NCBI GenBank assembly: GCA_928724745.1
Contig: CAKMXJ010000018.1
Location: 434,001-498,000, forward strand
DNA length: 64,000 nucleotides
Source of the DNA: Anthracocystis setariae
Lineage: Eukaryota > Basidiomycota > Ustilaginomycetes > Ustilaginales > Ustilaginaceae
Direction of reading: 5' to 3'
Part shown: in pieces, positions 10,702 through 21,800 of the stretch
Layout: every line of letters starts with the position of its first letter
Position numbering within the stretch: the first letter of the stretch is position 1
Notes under the pieces: model-generated
The model's database searches: none
What the model saw: the letters and a program-made list of their open reading frames with translations, nothing else
Told to the model about the DNA's origin: nothing
Made by a program: the position numbers and the translations under genes

Positions 10702-11077
10702 CGTGATGAGCTGCCGAGCAACGGCCTAGCACGTCGTGCTCCTTTGATGTGTATGGCTCGCAGCCTAGCTCTCGATCCAGCCTGGAAGCAAAGAGATCGA
10801 TGTCATTTCGGGACCAGTCTTGAGCCAAAGTGACACACACGACCTCCTCAACACCAACACTTTTGCTCCGACGCCATCCTCGAAACCAACACTTGGCGGC
10901 GTCACGTGAGGTAAAGGCATAAAAAATATATGAATTTGGTGTTACGCCTTTAACAACAACACAGGGATCGAAGAAAAATTGTCGGTCGAAGTTTGCCGGC
11001 CCTCCGTCCTCTGACAGCACCTCTATCACGGCCCGGACAACGCAGACACACTACAAAAAAGGGAGACAAAGCAAACC
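10702..11077. other. PCH2 upstream region
   Basis: This short gap lies between the PCH2 start codon and the left target-site duplication of the LINE. It probably holds the PCH2 promoter. A small open frame on the minus strand (10691-11029) overlaps the PCH2 start and has no recognisable domain. Confidence 0.45.
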
Positions 11078-11093
11078 GTATGGTCTCCCGGCC
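11078..11093. repeat. Left target-site duplication of LINE
   Basis: The 16-bp sequence GTATGGTCTCCCGGCC occurs here and again exactly at 18873-18888, immediately after the poly(A) tract. The perfect match defines both ends of the LINE insertion and shows that the target cleavage was staggered by about 16 bp. Confidence 0.96.
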
Positions 11094-11305
11094 AACCATC
11101 ATCCCAACCCGGTAGCGACCCCTAAGGTTTTGCTTGCTGGTTCCCCCGTCCCCCTCCTCCCATAACCAACTCTCCTCTGCCACACTCTCAACCTGCACAA
11201 TCACCAAGAACGTAACGAAAGCAAAACCCCGACGATTACAACCAAGTTTCACGCGCATACAACGCGCATTTAAATTAAAAAAGGAAAACCATAAAAAAGT
11301 AAACA
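11094..11305 (+). promoter_or_regulatory. LINE 5' leader
   Basis: These 212 bp lie between the TSD and the ORF1 ATG. Non-LTR elements need an internal promoter, so promoter activity is expected here by family knowledge; no defined motif was identified. The ATG context is AAACAATGC. Confidence 0.5.
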
Positions 11306-11384
11306 ATGCCTAACCCTGGTCCTGGAGAAGCTCCAGCTGAAGCTCCGACCCCTTCGGAAGCTGCCGAGCGGACCGAGACCATGA

Positions 11385-11389
11385 CCCCA
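11385..11389. repeat. TSD of solo LTR in LINE ORF1
   Basis: CCCCA lies directly before the 715-bp LTR and is repeated at 12105-12109 directly after it. A 5-bp duplication is typical of LTR-retrotransposon integrases. Confidence 0.9.
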
Positions 11390-12104
11390 TATTGGAAGTC
11401 GACTGCGTCAAGGGGCGACCTTGACGGTAGGCAGCCAGGTACGATGAGTCTATCGTCTGCCAAAGATACTATAACAAGTAGCTAAGTCGCTATAGACCTC
11501 ACACTGGTGGATGGGCGTATAGAGCTGGCTCTGTTGTTATGTCAGGCCAGTTAGATCCGTAACCAAGAGTGGGCGGTGACGTTAGGCAGCAGGCACGAAG
11601 GGGAGAGACCTATGTCGATACAACAGTAGCGACGTCGGTAAGGATCTGTAAGTAGCAAACGTTATGATACGGAGAAGTTGGTAATGAATCGATTAAGGGG
11701 TCATCAACTGTGCGCTCGAAGTACGCCCTATAAATACACTTAGTCCCCTACATCGTTATTGCCAGTAGCGGTGTAGGGAACCCTATAGCGACGACGTTAA
11801 TGACAAGACTCTTCGCTAAGTGTAAACAACAGTTGACCATCAACATAAACAAAGATGTTGACAATAACATGACCCGACGAGTAACATCCCGGTCAGGAAT
11901 GTGATGAGGCACCATGTCAACATCACGTGGGGACGTACAGTGCCGGCATTGGCTTTGGCACGCGCATAGTTTCCCCGCTGCCGAGTCCCGAGGAATTGTA
12001 TTGTTGGCAACTATGCCAGAATATCACCGCACTAGTTATGGACATACCGTCGTCTGTAGTGTCACGTCGATGGCTGACGCAGTAGGTGACCGTATATTTC
12101 AACA
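11390..12104 (+). repeat. 715-bp solo LTR, copy A
   Basis: This segment starts TATTGGAAGTC and ends TATTTCAACA, with imperfect inverted ends (TATTGGAA / TTTCAACA), and is flanked by a CCCCA 5-bp TSD. A second copy of the same length is at 52379-53093 on the opposite strand; the two are nearly identical, with roughly the first 190 bp matching throughout and scattered differences later. A TATA-like CCTATAAATAC lies near 11728, consistent with an LTR promoter reading in the plus direction. No long ORF is present. The 5' terminal dinucleotide is TA rather than the usual TG. No internal retrotransposon sequence adjoins it, hence solo LTR. Confidence 0.85.
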
Positions 12105-15100
12105 CCCCAGCCGAGCCCGCAGCTGCCGCCGGTGGTAGCCTCGCCGGCCCTGGGGCCATTGTGGCCGAGCTTCGTAAGGTCGCCGAGGCGCTCCTGTCTA
12201 TGCACACCTCTCCCGGGAAGTGCTCGCGCACCCAAGCCGCTTCCATGGCCTCCACGATCAGTACACTTGCGGTTAGCCTGGAAAGGGAGTTTGCGCTTGA
12301 TCGCAAAATCGATGACCTCATCCATGAGGTCCGCCAAGCTAGCGCCAAGTCCATGTCGGGCATTGGTGCTATCATCAAAGGAAACACTCGCAGTTACGCC
12401 CAGATCGCCAAAACGGGCCTCGCCGAACCTCCAGGAGGCCCACAAGCCCTTACCAGCACACGTCCAGCCAAACAGCGCCAGCATCGCGTGGTACTCAACT
12501 GTCGAAACCTCAGCAGTGACCATCCCGCCGCCGCCTTCTCTAACCCTAGACTGAAGGAAGCCATCGCACCGGCCATTCAGTCAGCCCTGCGCATCGAGGT
12601 TGCGGAAACCCTCCGCCTCGCCAGTAAAGACATAGCGGTGACATTCCGGACCGAAAAAGAGGCAGACGCCACCCTCCTGGCGGATGACAAGTGGATAGCC
12701 GCTGCCTTCCCTGGAAGGGACGCTCTGCCCACTCTTTACCGACCATCCCTGCTGGCAAACATGGCCCTGGTGGTGCACGGTGTTCCCGCCCCGGCCAAAC
12801 CTGAGGAAGTCAACAAGCAACTCAGCCAGATCTGCTCTGACCTCGAGTCCGACAACGAATTACATGTCAAAGCCTCCAGATGGCTGGTAGGCAATAGCCG
12901 TGTCACGACAAGGCGCTTTACTAGCGTAGTCATCCAGGTCGAATCCAGCGATCAACGGGACTATCTCATCAAACGTGGAACGCTGCGTCACGACAACCGG
13001 CTTCTAGATGTCGAGCCTTACCGAGCTCCTGAGGCCCGCCCCCAGCAATGCGGCAACTGTCAGAAGCATGGCCATATCGAGCGCAACTGCAGATCCCCCC
13101 CGGTCTGCGGGCAGTGCGCGAGGAATCACCGCACGGCAGACCACCGCCCTTGCGACCCCTGCAAGGGTCTAGGCAAGTCTAATGGTAAATCATGCGTTCA
13201 CCAGCGTCACAAGTGCGCCAACTGTGGAGACGCCCATGAAGCCACATCCGAGTACTGTGACAGTAGGACTTCCTACCTGTCTCGCTTCGATCACAGAGCC
13301 CAATCCTACCTGCGCAGCCGTCAATGAAAGTCCTTCAGTACAACACACACCGGTCACCCGAAGTTATGCATAGTCTGCTTAACGACTCTCACTCCCAATC
13401 ATTCGATGTGCTCTGCATCCAAGAGCCCTTTGCCGCCCTCCCCAATACTGTCTCGCATCCCCTCTGGCTACGCATCGGCGACCCCGCCGATACTGAGTGG
13501 TCCTGGATAGACGATAACGCTAACCCAAGATACTCGACCGACCGCCGCCGCACGCTGATCTACGTTAACCGCCGCATCTGCGCCACAGCTGTACAGCCGT
13601 ACCCCTTTAATCACCCTGATCTTATTGCCGTCCGCATCACCTTCCCGTCACCCAGTCCTCCCATCAACTTGATCTCCATCTACAATCCTCCCAACTCCGA
13701 TCACGCCCATGCTCCCCTCCGCGCCGTTCTCAGCTCCATGCCCCGGGAGCCATGCCTGGTACTCGGTGACTTCAACCTTCACCATCCCAGCTGGGAAAGC
13801 GACACACAGTCAGCATCCCGCCACGCAAACGCCTTCCTCGCATCGCTCGCCACCTCGGACCTACATCTCTTAACGCCCAAGGACACTGGAACTTTTCTAG
13901 GACCATCTGGAAGATGCACGACCATCGACTTAGCCTTTGGGAGCCCCGACGTCGCCAACCAACTGACCAGCATTAAACGCATCGAGGCAGACCACGGATC
14001 TGACCACTTTGCTGTGGGTTTAGACCTCGAGTGGGCAACCCCGCTGCCAACTGCCCCACGACCCGTGTTACGAGAGCGCGACATCCCAGCCTTCGTAGAA
14101 GCAGTCCAAAGCGCCTGGCACACCGCCTCGATCGACACCAGCAGAGGCCGTGACCCCTCCAGTCTCGACTCAAGGGCCCTCGCCCTGACCGAGGCTATCC
14201 AATGAGGGTTTGCCAGCGCCGCCTCACTGCCTACGCCAAGCCCGAAAGCTAAGGCTTGGTTCTCTCCGTCAATCCGGGCGCTACGGGCGTCTTCAGACCA
14301 GTCAAGACGGGCCTACCAACGAGGCCTCTGCAGCCATGAAGCTTGGAAGGAATGCCAGCGGACGTACAAGGCGGCTTTGCGCGCAGCCAAGCGCTCCTAC
14401 TTTCGCAGCCTATTCGCCAATATCGTCACGCCCCGGGACCTCTGGAAGCTAGCTAAGCTGGGAAACAGCAAGTTGGCAGGGAGTAAGATCGCGCCACTTA
14501 GCACCCCTGACGGCCATCTCGCCACTTCACTGGTAGACAAGGAGCGTGCTTTAGCCCAAGAGTTCCTCCCAACAGGGAGTTCTATCGCTGATACCGCACC
14601 GGCCGCTCAGAACCTGACCACCCGCACGCGCATTGGAGGTATGGGATGGAACAGGATCACCATCGAGGAGGTCTCCACCAAAGTGAGGGCTGCCAGCAGA
14701 CGCTCGGCCCCAGGGCCCGACAACATTTCCTGGCGCATGTTACAGGCCCTTGCCGATCTCTGGCCTGACTTCCTCAGCATTCTCGTCGACCTTTTCAATG
14801 ATTGCACCACAGGTGAAGGACACCACCCGGCGTGCTTCAAGGCCGCCACGGTCACAGTGATCCGGAAGCCAGGAAAAGCGGACTACAGTTCGCCCGGCGC
14901 TTACAGACCAATCAGTCTACTGCCAGTCTTGGGGAAACTGCTGGAGGGCATAATCGCAGGACGCATCCTCGCTGCGGCCGAAACTGACCACCGCCTGCTC
15001 TCACCTTGTCACCACGGCGGCAGGCCTGGCCGTAGCACCGAGGACGTGCTCTTGCAAGTTCACGAGTTCGTCAGACACGCACAACGCAACGATCATCACT

Positions 15101-16779
15101 GCGCACTTATTGCCATGGATGTGAAGGGGGCCTATAATGCTGTCCTGCCTGATTACCTCGCCGAAGCCATGCACCGAGCCGGACTCCCATCACCTCTGAT
15201 CAATTGGGCCCTCTCTTTCATGACCGATCGAAAAGCACATCTTAGACTGGAGGGCACCTACAAAGGCCCTCTGCGAGACGTCGCTATAGGCCTACCGCAG
15301 GGGTCGCCCATCTCGCAACTCCTGTGGCTGATCTACAGTCGGGGAATGGTAGAATTGATTCCCTCTCCACGCACCCTCAGCATTGGCTGGGTAGACGACA
15401 AGACCCTGCTGGTTGCCGGGCCCGTTCTCGACCTTAGCCGCCGAGTCGCCGAAGCTCTGCAGCCCGCTATTCATTGGGCCGAGGCCAGTCAGTCGTCCTT
15501 CGATGAAGCTAAGTCAGGATACATGGTCTTCTCGCCTCGGCGGGAAGAAGCAGGTCTTGGCGACATTGACCTAGGCAGCATTACGCTTAGGAGGAAGGAG
15601 ACCCTCAAAATCCTAGGATTGACGTTCACTAGCAACCTTTCCTGGGTCCATCACGTCCATGACATCAGTTCTAAAGCCTCCCGGGCTCTAGGGTCCCTCC
15701 TGGCGTGGGGGAACCGAACCTGGGGGTTTAACTACACAAGGCAACGCAATCTTTATGTCGCAGGCGTTCTTCCCATCTTGACCTATGCGTGCGCAGTGTG
15801 GCACCGGCCGCGCTCCGCACGCCATCTCACCGTCCCTTTGGTCCGCCTCCAGCGCAGTGCGGCCATTCGCATTACCGGTTGCTATTCCTCGACTTCCACG
15901 GACGCGCTCAACCATGAGGCCTCCCTCCTACCTATCGACCTGGCCCTCAACTTCGCAGCAGGCCGCAGCCTGATTCGCTGGTTGTCCCTGGCGCCCACCC
16001 ACCCGACCTGTAAGGTCGTTAGGAGGGCAACAAGGGTGACTCCTCTCCACAAACAGGGTGCGCTTCATGCTTGGACCACGCACTGGCCCGAGTTGCTGCG
16101 ATCGCAAGTCACACCACGGCTCCCAAAGCCTGACCCCAGCAAGATCAGACCCCGCACGATCGTAGAGGCCAGCAAAGACGAAGCCCTGCAACTACATGCA
16201 GGGTTCCAGGTCAGCAAGCACGCAGGCTCCTCCTACGTGTACACGGACGGTTCCCTCAAAGACGGAATCGCGGCCTATGCATACCATGGCGAAACCAATG
16301 GCCGCACCTGTGAGTTCGCGTCAGCAATAGGTATGGACTCTACTGTCTACCGGGCTGAACTCCTGGCCCTTCGCGCCGCGCTTGATCACGGCGTCGCCTC
16401 CGACGGCGCGTACGTCTTCTGCGACAACCGCGCGGCTGTCCTCGCCGTCGGAGGTGCGCCCTCGACCGACGCGGACGTGGCTCACATCCAGACTTTGGCA
16501 GCACTCCGTCGAGTCACCATCGTCTGGGTACCGGGCCACAAGGGTATAGAGGGCAACAAGCGGGCAGATGAGCTTGCACAGGCCGCCGCTGACGACGCCA
16601 TTCGACAAACGGCCGCCCAGGTCGAGCCGGCCGCATTACGTGCCAAGCTTCGCAAGCGAATTATGGATGAATGGGCCAAGGCATGGCAGGGCTCCACCAA
16701 GGGTTCAGCGCTCAAAGCCATCAACAAGACCCCCCTCGGCAAAACTCCGGCGCTCTATCGCTCGCTCGACCGTGGCCAG

Positions 16780-16784
16780 GCTTC
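16780..16784. repeat. TSD of solo LTR in LINE ORF2
   Basis: GCTTC here is repeated at 17630-17634, flanking the 845-bp insertion. Removing the insertion and one copy restores the ORF2 frame at ...GQAS/LIAQLR.... Confidence 0.88.
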
Positions 16785-17629
16785 TGTCACAGGACGATGT
16801 GGGGTCCACGTTAAGGTGGGGTTATAATTAACCTCACTGACATGCACGATAGCCTCGTGTTAACGTGGATGAGTATCGGGACCCATACTGACGTACGAGT
16901 GAGCAAGCGCGGGTGAGCTTGTACACACGGATAACGTACAGTGGGGACACAGGCATTACGAGGAGCTAGCCTCCGATAGAGGAGGAGGACTGGATGCTCG
17001 CGGCCGGGTCGAGAGGTCAGTCTTATGTAAGTACGCGCGGGCCCTTGTACACACGCCGGTCGTTATAGTAGCGGGCTTGCTCATGACGGCAACAAGGGTT
17101 GAGCCCGTGCTGCCAGGAGGGTATATAGGATCACACTCGTTGACGGGTGGATGAGCTGGAGACTCATCCACTCTACCAAATCTCTTACAGTTAGTACGTT
17201 CTCCGTTCCGCACGTTCGTTGTCTCGGCAAGTAGCAATCACAGTACGGTTGCTACATCTTAGTGTGATTCCGTTCGAGTCGGCGAGCACTACGTAACAGC
17301 AGACCCGCTAGTAACACAGGCCGCAAGCTGTGAGCACTAGCAACACCATCTCGGTTAGAGACTCCGACGAATACCAGCATTCGCGTCGACGTCTCCCACA
17401 ACAATTCCCATAACTCGTCATCGACGCTACAACCACTTCAGCAGGTAGACTTGTTCGCCCTCTACCTACTGGAGGTGTCCTCACCGTTTGTTGTACCGCA
17501 CGACCTCTGAGTGGGGCGACAACAGCGCTCTGTCGACACTCACGTTAGGAGCGACTAACGTGGAACACCCTGAGATCTACGTTAGCCGTGCATAAACGTG
17601 GATCTTGTTGTCTGGCGCCCGCGCTGACA
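16785..17629 (+). repeat. 845-bp solo LTR in LINE ORF2
   Basis: The segment begins TGTCACAGGACG and ends CGCTGACA, giving 5-bp inverted ends TGTCA/TGACA with the usual TG...CA, and is flanked by GCTTC TSDs. A TATA-like GGGTATATAGG near 17120 fits an LTR promoter. It is a different family from the 715-bp LTR. Near both ends, inside the terminal repeats, are several copies of the palindromic pair CACGTTA/TAACGTG. Orientation is inferred from the TATA-like site only. Confidence 0.85.
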
Positions 17630-17976
17630 GCTTCACTTATTGCACAGCTGCGAACAGGTCACATAGGCACCAATGCATACCTGCGGCTCCGTAAGGTTCC
17701 AGGACAAGATGGGAATTGCGTTCACTGCCTCGTTCGAGAGGACCGGTCACACCTGCTCCGTTGCCGAGGCTTGGCACCCGCCAAGGCGAAGCTCCAAGGC
17801 AAGCTCATAGAGGCCGGCAAGCTCCCGAGGGGAAGTGTCATCACGAGCTTTCAGACTATCGCAAACGAGGCCCAGGCCACTAGGTGGCTGGCGGAGTTCT
17901 TGGCTGCGCGCTTTGCAACTTACCGGCCGGGTGTTACAAACCGGCCGGGTGCTACAAACCGTACACGCGTCTGAAA

Positions 17977-18522
17977 ATGGCAATTTCCAACCCTTCAGAT
18001 CTCAGCCCGGGTTGTCTCCCGACCACCATCCTCGCATCCCATCCTACCATGACTGCAACGACCCGGCCTGCCGCCCGACATAAACGCGCATCCACCGCCG
18101 CGACCAAACCGAAAGCCCCTAGAACAAGCTTATTCAAGGCTACCGCTAAGGCGACTCCCCTTCGACATGGCCTCAGCACTCCTCCGTCTAGTCCCCCACT
18201 CCAGCCCCACTCCAATCCACCTCCTCTCTCAGCCACCCCGGCACCCGACCTCAAACCGGACGATTTGACACACGGTGATGTTTACAGTGGGGCGCTCTCC
18301 AGCTCCACCGACGACACTAGCTCTACATGGATCTCCAACCCCAGCCAACCATCTGAGGGTTTCCTCCTTATCCTCAGCCCTCGACCGCCTACCACTCACT
18401 TCGATCCAACAGCCTTCGATCCCCACGCCGGTGGCCCTGCGTGGATGTTCGACGAGCCCACCAAGCCGCGCAGGCTCTCTCGTAACGGCGTCCGCAACCG
18501 GTCCTCGCGCAGTAGGCCCTAA
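17977..18522 (+). CDS. Probable LINE ORF3, unknown protein
   Basis: This open frame of 181 codons starts at an ATG only two bases after the ORF2 stop (TGA AA ATGG). It encodes a Pro/Ser/Thr-rich basic protein with no recognised domain. A central acidic patch (PDLKPDDLTHGDVYSG) and an Arg/Ser-rich C-terminus (RRLSRNGVRNRSSRSRP) are visible. The close spacing suggests translation by termination and reinitiation, as is likely for ORF1 to ORF2 in this element. It could instead be a chance frame in the 3' UTR; conservation in other copies would decide. Confidence 0.45.
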   Translation: MAISNPSDLSPGCLPTTILASHPTMTATTRPAARHKRASTAATKPKAPRTSLFKATAKATPLRHGLSTPPSSPPLQPHSNPPPLSATPAPDLKPDDLTHGDVYSGALSSSTDDTSSTWISNPSQPSEGFLLILSPRPPTTHFDPTAFDPHAGGPAWMFDEPTKPRRLSRNGVRNRSSRSRP

Positions 18523-18839
18523 TTCCCAACTTTTCCCTCAACTATCATACCGACACTTGCCAGCTCGCGCTGGCAGATTGCCTACTCTCAGACAGCAGCT
18601 TGGCGCTCGCGCCATAAGAGCAAACGTCGCTCTGGCTCCTTGGTACAATCGTGTCCCCGCCGAAAGGACAGCACAAACCAGCTCGAAATCACCCAGCCCC
18701 TGACTCAGCCCCGTTCTCGGCCGGATATTGATTGGCTCCCTGGTACCCCGAGGAGCTCCCTGTCTAGCACGTGACTCCTTTGTTTTGTTCTATATTTCTT
18801 TCACCCGCATGGGCCTAATAGGCCTGGGACGGAGTATGA

Positions 18840-18872
<33 letters not shown>
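18523..18872 (+). other. LINE 3' UTR and poly(A) tail
   Basis: This is non-coding sequence ending in TGAATA followed by about 31 consecutive A (18842-18872), directly joined to the right TSD. The intact tail suggests a fairly recent insertion. Confidence 0.85.
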
Positions 18873-18875
<3 letters not shown>

Positions 18876-18888
18876 TGGTCTCCCGGCC
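18873..18888. repeat. Right target-site duplication of LINE
   Basis: Exact second copy of GTATGGTCTCCCGGCC; see the left copy at 11078-11093. Confidence 0.96.
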
Positions 18889-21800
18889 GCTGCACCTTGT
18901 GCATACGTGCACGCTATCGATTGATTGTGTGTGCCAATGCAAGGCTGTGCAAGGCACATGCGTTCCGCTTTCTTCTTTACTACACGCCCTCGGGCCGGGC
19001 CTGCAACCTTGGCATGCGGGCATCCACTGTGTCATCTCATCTCGACTGTACAACATGGTAGTTGCCGTATTGGATCGGCGCTAAATGGCCAAGTTTGTGT
19101 TGGCGGCAAGATGGGCTTGGCTCAAAGCGCTCTTCTTTTGGGTCGATGGGATGGATGTGAGATAATAATCAGCGTTGCCGACCGGCCAAATGTTCCGCGA
19201 GATACGGTGACCCTGGGCAAAGTGCAGATATGCACAGATAGGGTGACGGTTTGCTCTGTCGGCACGAATGACATGTCACCGAACCCCAATATGCTCTCGC
19301 GATGAAAAAAAAGAAAGAATCCGGAGCGAGCACAGCGCGGCGGCGTACAATACCGTACTGTACGGTATAGGAGTGAGGCTCGTGTAAGTGCAGTAACGTC
19401 ATGAAGCGGTTCCACGCGGCCTACCCAAGTTGCTAAACTAGGTCCCTTCCAACCAACCAACCAACCAACCAACCAGCCCCTTCCAGTAAAGCATCAACAT
19501 ACGCGCTGTCACAACACATCACCATCCCTCAACCTCGGTGCGAGAAGTTTAGAACCGAGGCGAGGCGAGGCGAGACGAGACGAGGCGAGGTGTGTGTAGC
19601 TAACTAAACTGTGTCCCACACGCTGTTCAGGAGGCTCGCAAGGCGTTGCATCCTGTATAATGCCGTAATGCATGCCACGCCTGGTGGCACTAGCGTTAGC
19701 AGGGTATGAAAAATTTTACAACTTGGTCGGTCCCCCTTTTGTTGCCCTGTCCAGCACAGCAAGCAGTGGCTGCCTGATGCCGATGAGATGCAGTAATTCT
19801 CTCGTGGATGCAATTAGCTTTGCAGGTGCCTTGCTTGCGGGTTCCAAGGGAGACAAGATCAACGCACAAGATGCTTCCTGCATTGCACTTGCTCGAAGCT
19901 CGGCAAAACCCTTCTTTCATCGCTCCTTCAGCACCGTACCGTACCGTACTGCACAGTACAGTACAGTACAGTACTTGCGCTGATACGAGTCCTTTCGACT
20001 TCTCAACCGTACTACAGTACTGCACTCACTGCACAGCATGTTGATTGGAAGATGAAACGCTCCGAGCTTGGGTTTCGGTGGAAGTGGTTCCGTCCAATTT
20101 CGGCCCTCTTGGCCCGCTGAAGTGGCACCACTCATGCGCTCGCCAAATTCTATCGGTAGCAACGATGCCGCTGATCTCAGTGTGTTGTGTGCACTTGGCA
20201 TAGTACGTCGCTGGTTCGACTTCATGCGATGCTCGTGTTGAAAGACATGTCGAAAAAAAAGTAGCCGAGCCTCTATCGACGGAAAGGGGTGGGCGGCATT
20301 CAGAAACAGGGTAAGCGGGCCAGCCCGAGTCGTGGTTCGCTCGGTTGCTTCTAACAGCGGGCATACTGTATCGTATGCATACACGTCGTTGCAGCCCCGC
20401 CGCTGAAACTTGGCAAAACCACGCAGTTCTGAGTGTGAGTGTGAGTAAGAGTGTGTCTGTGTGTGCCTGTGTGTGGCGTTACGGTGTCACTAAAACACCT
20501 AGACTGACACGACATGCCGCGAATCGCTCGCTGTTCGGGTAGCATATTTCGGACTAGACTCGCCTGGCTGGCGAACCTTTCATTCTTTTTTGCGGCTCGC
20601 GCAGGCGGACTCGGCATACTGAACCCAGGCTTGAACTCCTCCTCCCGGCTCCGCCCTGTCTTGTCTTGGCCACCATGCAAGCGAAGGAATGGGGCCGACA
20701 ATATATTGCAGCGTCACTGTGGATTTGGAGCTCGCATGTCTGCACTGCACTGTACAGTACAGTACTGTTCTGTCTTTGCTGTCGACCCGCGGGATAGAGG
20801 GTCCGCACCAATGGTGTAAGCTCGTTTCAGCACCAAGCATCCAGCATCCTGCCACATGCCACGGGAAAGCTAAATGTCGCCGTAGCCGAGCAGCAATGAC
20901 CGAAATCGCGGGCTAATTCCAAGCTCGCGATCTCCGACCATCGAAATGGATTGGATTGGTCCTGCCACATGCCACAGTACTATTGATTGGCTTCATCATT
21001 CATGTCAGTCCGACCGACTTCAAAGGAAAAGCGGAGCACACAGTGTGTAGAAGAAAGTCTGATCGGACAGTGTAAGGTGACCGAAGAGTTTCGACGAAGC
21101 TAGACTGCGTGGAGCGGGACAGGTGCCTGCAGAGAATCATCTCGAAAGCTTTGCACTGTACTATACTGTACAGCTCGATCCCAGTTTCAAGCTTTAATAC
21201 GTGCTGCAGGGGTCCCGTACCGTGCTGACAGTCCTGATTCTGGCAAATTTTATTTTCGAGAAGAGTTAGGTCCAGCACCACTTAAGTCGGCGGCGGAGCG
21301 GCTCCAGATTGAGTGCCAGCTACAGTCCAGATCCCGTGGCGGTAGAGAGAAGGCCTCTCCGAGAACCCGCTGCACAGAACAGCACAGCACAGCACAGCAC
21401 AGTATGGCAGTTCGGTGATATGTAGAATCGTGGCCCAACACTTTGTCTTGAATCCCCGCACTTCACAACGCCCCCTCAGCCCTAAGCCATCGAAAGAGCC
21501 GCCAACCCCCTGACCAACAACCCCTGTACTGTACTGTAGATCAAGTCCTGAGCAGACGAGAGTACTGTACTGGATAGTACCGGTACAGTGTTGCAGCATT
21601 CATCAGGCAGACAGACAGACACGCGTACGTCTGCTTGAGACACATGTTTTGAACTCGCCGGACTGGGAAGGTCGCACCATCACCATCGAGCTTGGGCTGT
21701 GCTTTCCATGCGGTCCTCGTCGCAAGTGCAAGCTGTGAAGATGGTGAAACAGGATCGGAAGAGGTGAGTTCTGGTGACCTCGACCAAGTCTTGCCACGAA

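Larger units (their letters stand above)
11306..13327 (+). pseudogene. LINE ORF1 (gag-like), split by solo LTR
   Basis: ORF1 begins at the ATG at 11306, runs for 28 codons to the CCCCA target site, and resumes at 12110 after the 715-bp insertion and the second TSD copy; the frame is restored exactly across the excised segment. The downstream part, about 405 codons, is basic, with a coiled region near its start and three Cys/His clusters near the C-terminus (CGNCQKHGHIERNC, CGQCARNHRTADH, CANCGDAHEATSEYC) typical of nucleic-acid-binding LINE ORF1 proteins. The stop codon overlaps the ORF2 start as ATGA. In this copy translation from the real ATG would end inside the LTR, after the KDTITSS codons. 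Confidence 0.88.
13324..17974 (+). pseudogene. LINE ORF2: endonuclease, RT, RNase H
   Basis: The frame starts at the ATG overlapping the ORF1 stop. The first part (13324-14202) is an AP-like endonuclease: QYNTHRS, CIQEP, LVLGDFNLHHPSW, SDHFAV. An in-frame TGA at 14203-14205 interrupts it (a CGA-to-TGA change would explain it), and the same frame continues into the reverse transcriptase: YRPISLLPVLGK, PQGSPISQLLW, and the catalytic WVDDKTLL near 15390. An RNase H domain follows (VYTDGSLKDG, YRAELLALRAAL, CDNRAAV, VPGHKGIEGNKRADEL). A solo LTR at 16785-17629 splits the C-terminal part, which resumes at 17635 with IAQLRTGHIGTNAYL and a zinc motif CVHCLVREDRSHLLRC. The gene is inactive in this copy. 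Confidence 0.92.
11094..18872 (+). mobile_element. Tad-like LINE with two nested solo LTRs
   Basis: This non-LTR retrotransposon is bounded by a perfect 16-bp TSD and ends in a run of about 32 A. It has a 212-bp 5' leader, ORF1 (gag-like, zinc knuckles), ORF2 (AP-like endonuclease, reverse transcriptase, RNase H, C-terminal zinc motif), a probable ORF3 and a 3' UTR. The presence of RNase H together with a knuckle-bearing ORF1 fits the Tad clade of fungal LINEs. Two solo LTRs sit inside: 11390-12104 in ORF1 and 16785-17629 in ORF2. Removing them with one TSD copy each leaves about 6.2 kb with both frames restored, except for one in-frame stop at 14203-14205. The copy is therefore dead as it stands. 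Confidence 0.95.

Noticed and set aside
12086..13327. LINE ORF1 starting inside the LTR at 12086
   Set aside because: The codon there is GTG; the true ATG is at 11306, and the frame is restored by removing the LTR.
16807..17602. Insertion bounded by TCCACGTT...AACGTGGA as a MITE-like element
   Set aside because: Those inverted motifs lie inside a better-defined LTR with TG...CA ends, a GCTTC TSD and exact frame restoration at 16785-17629.
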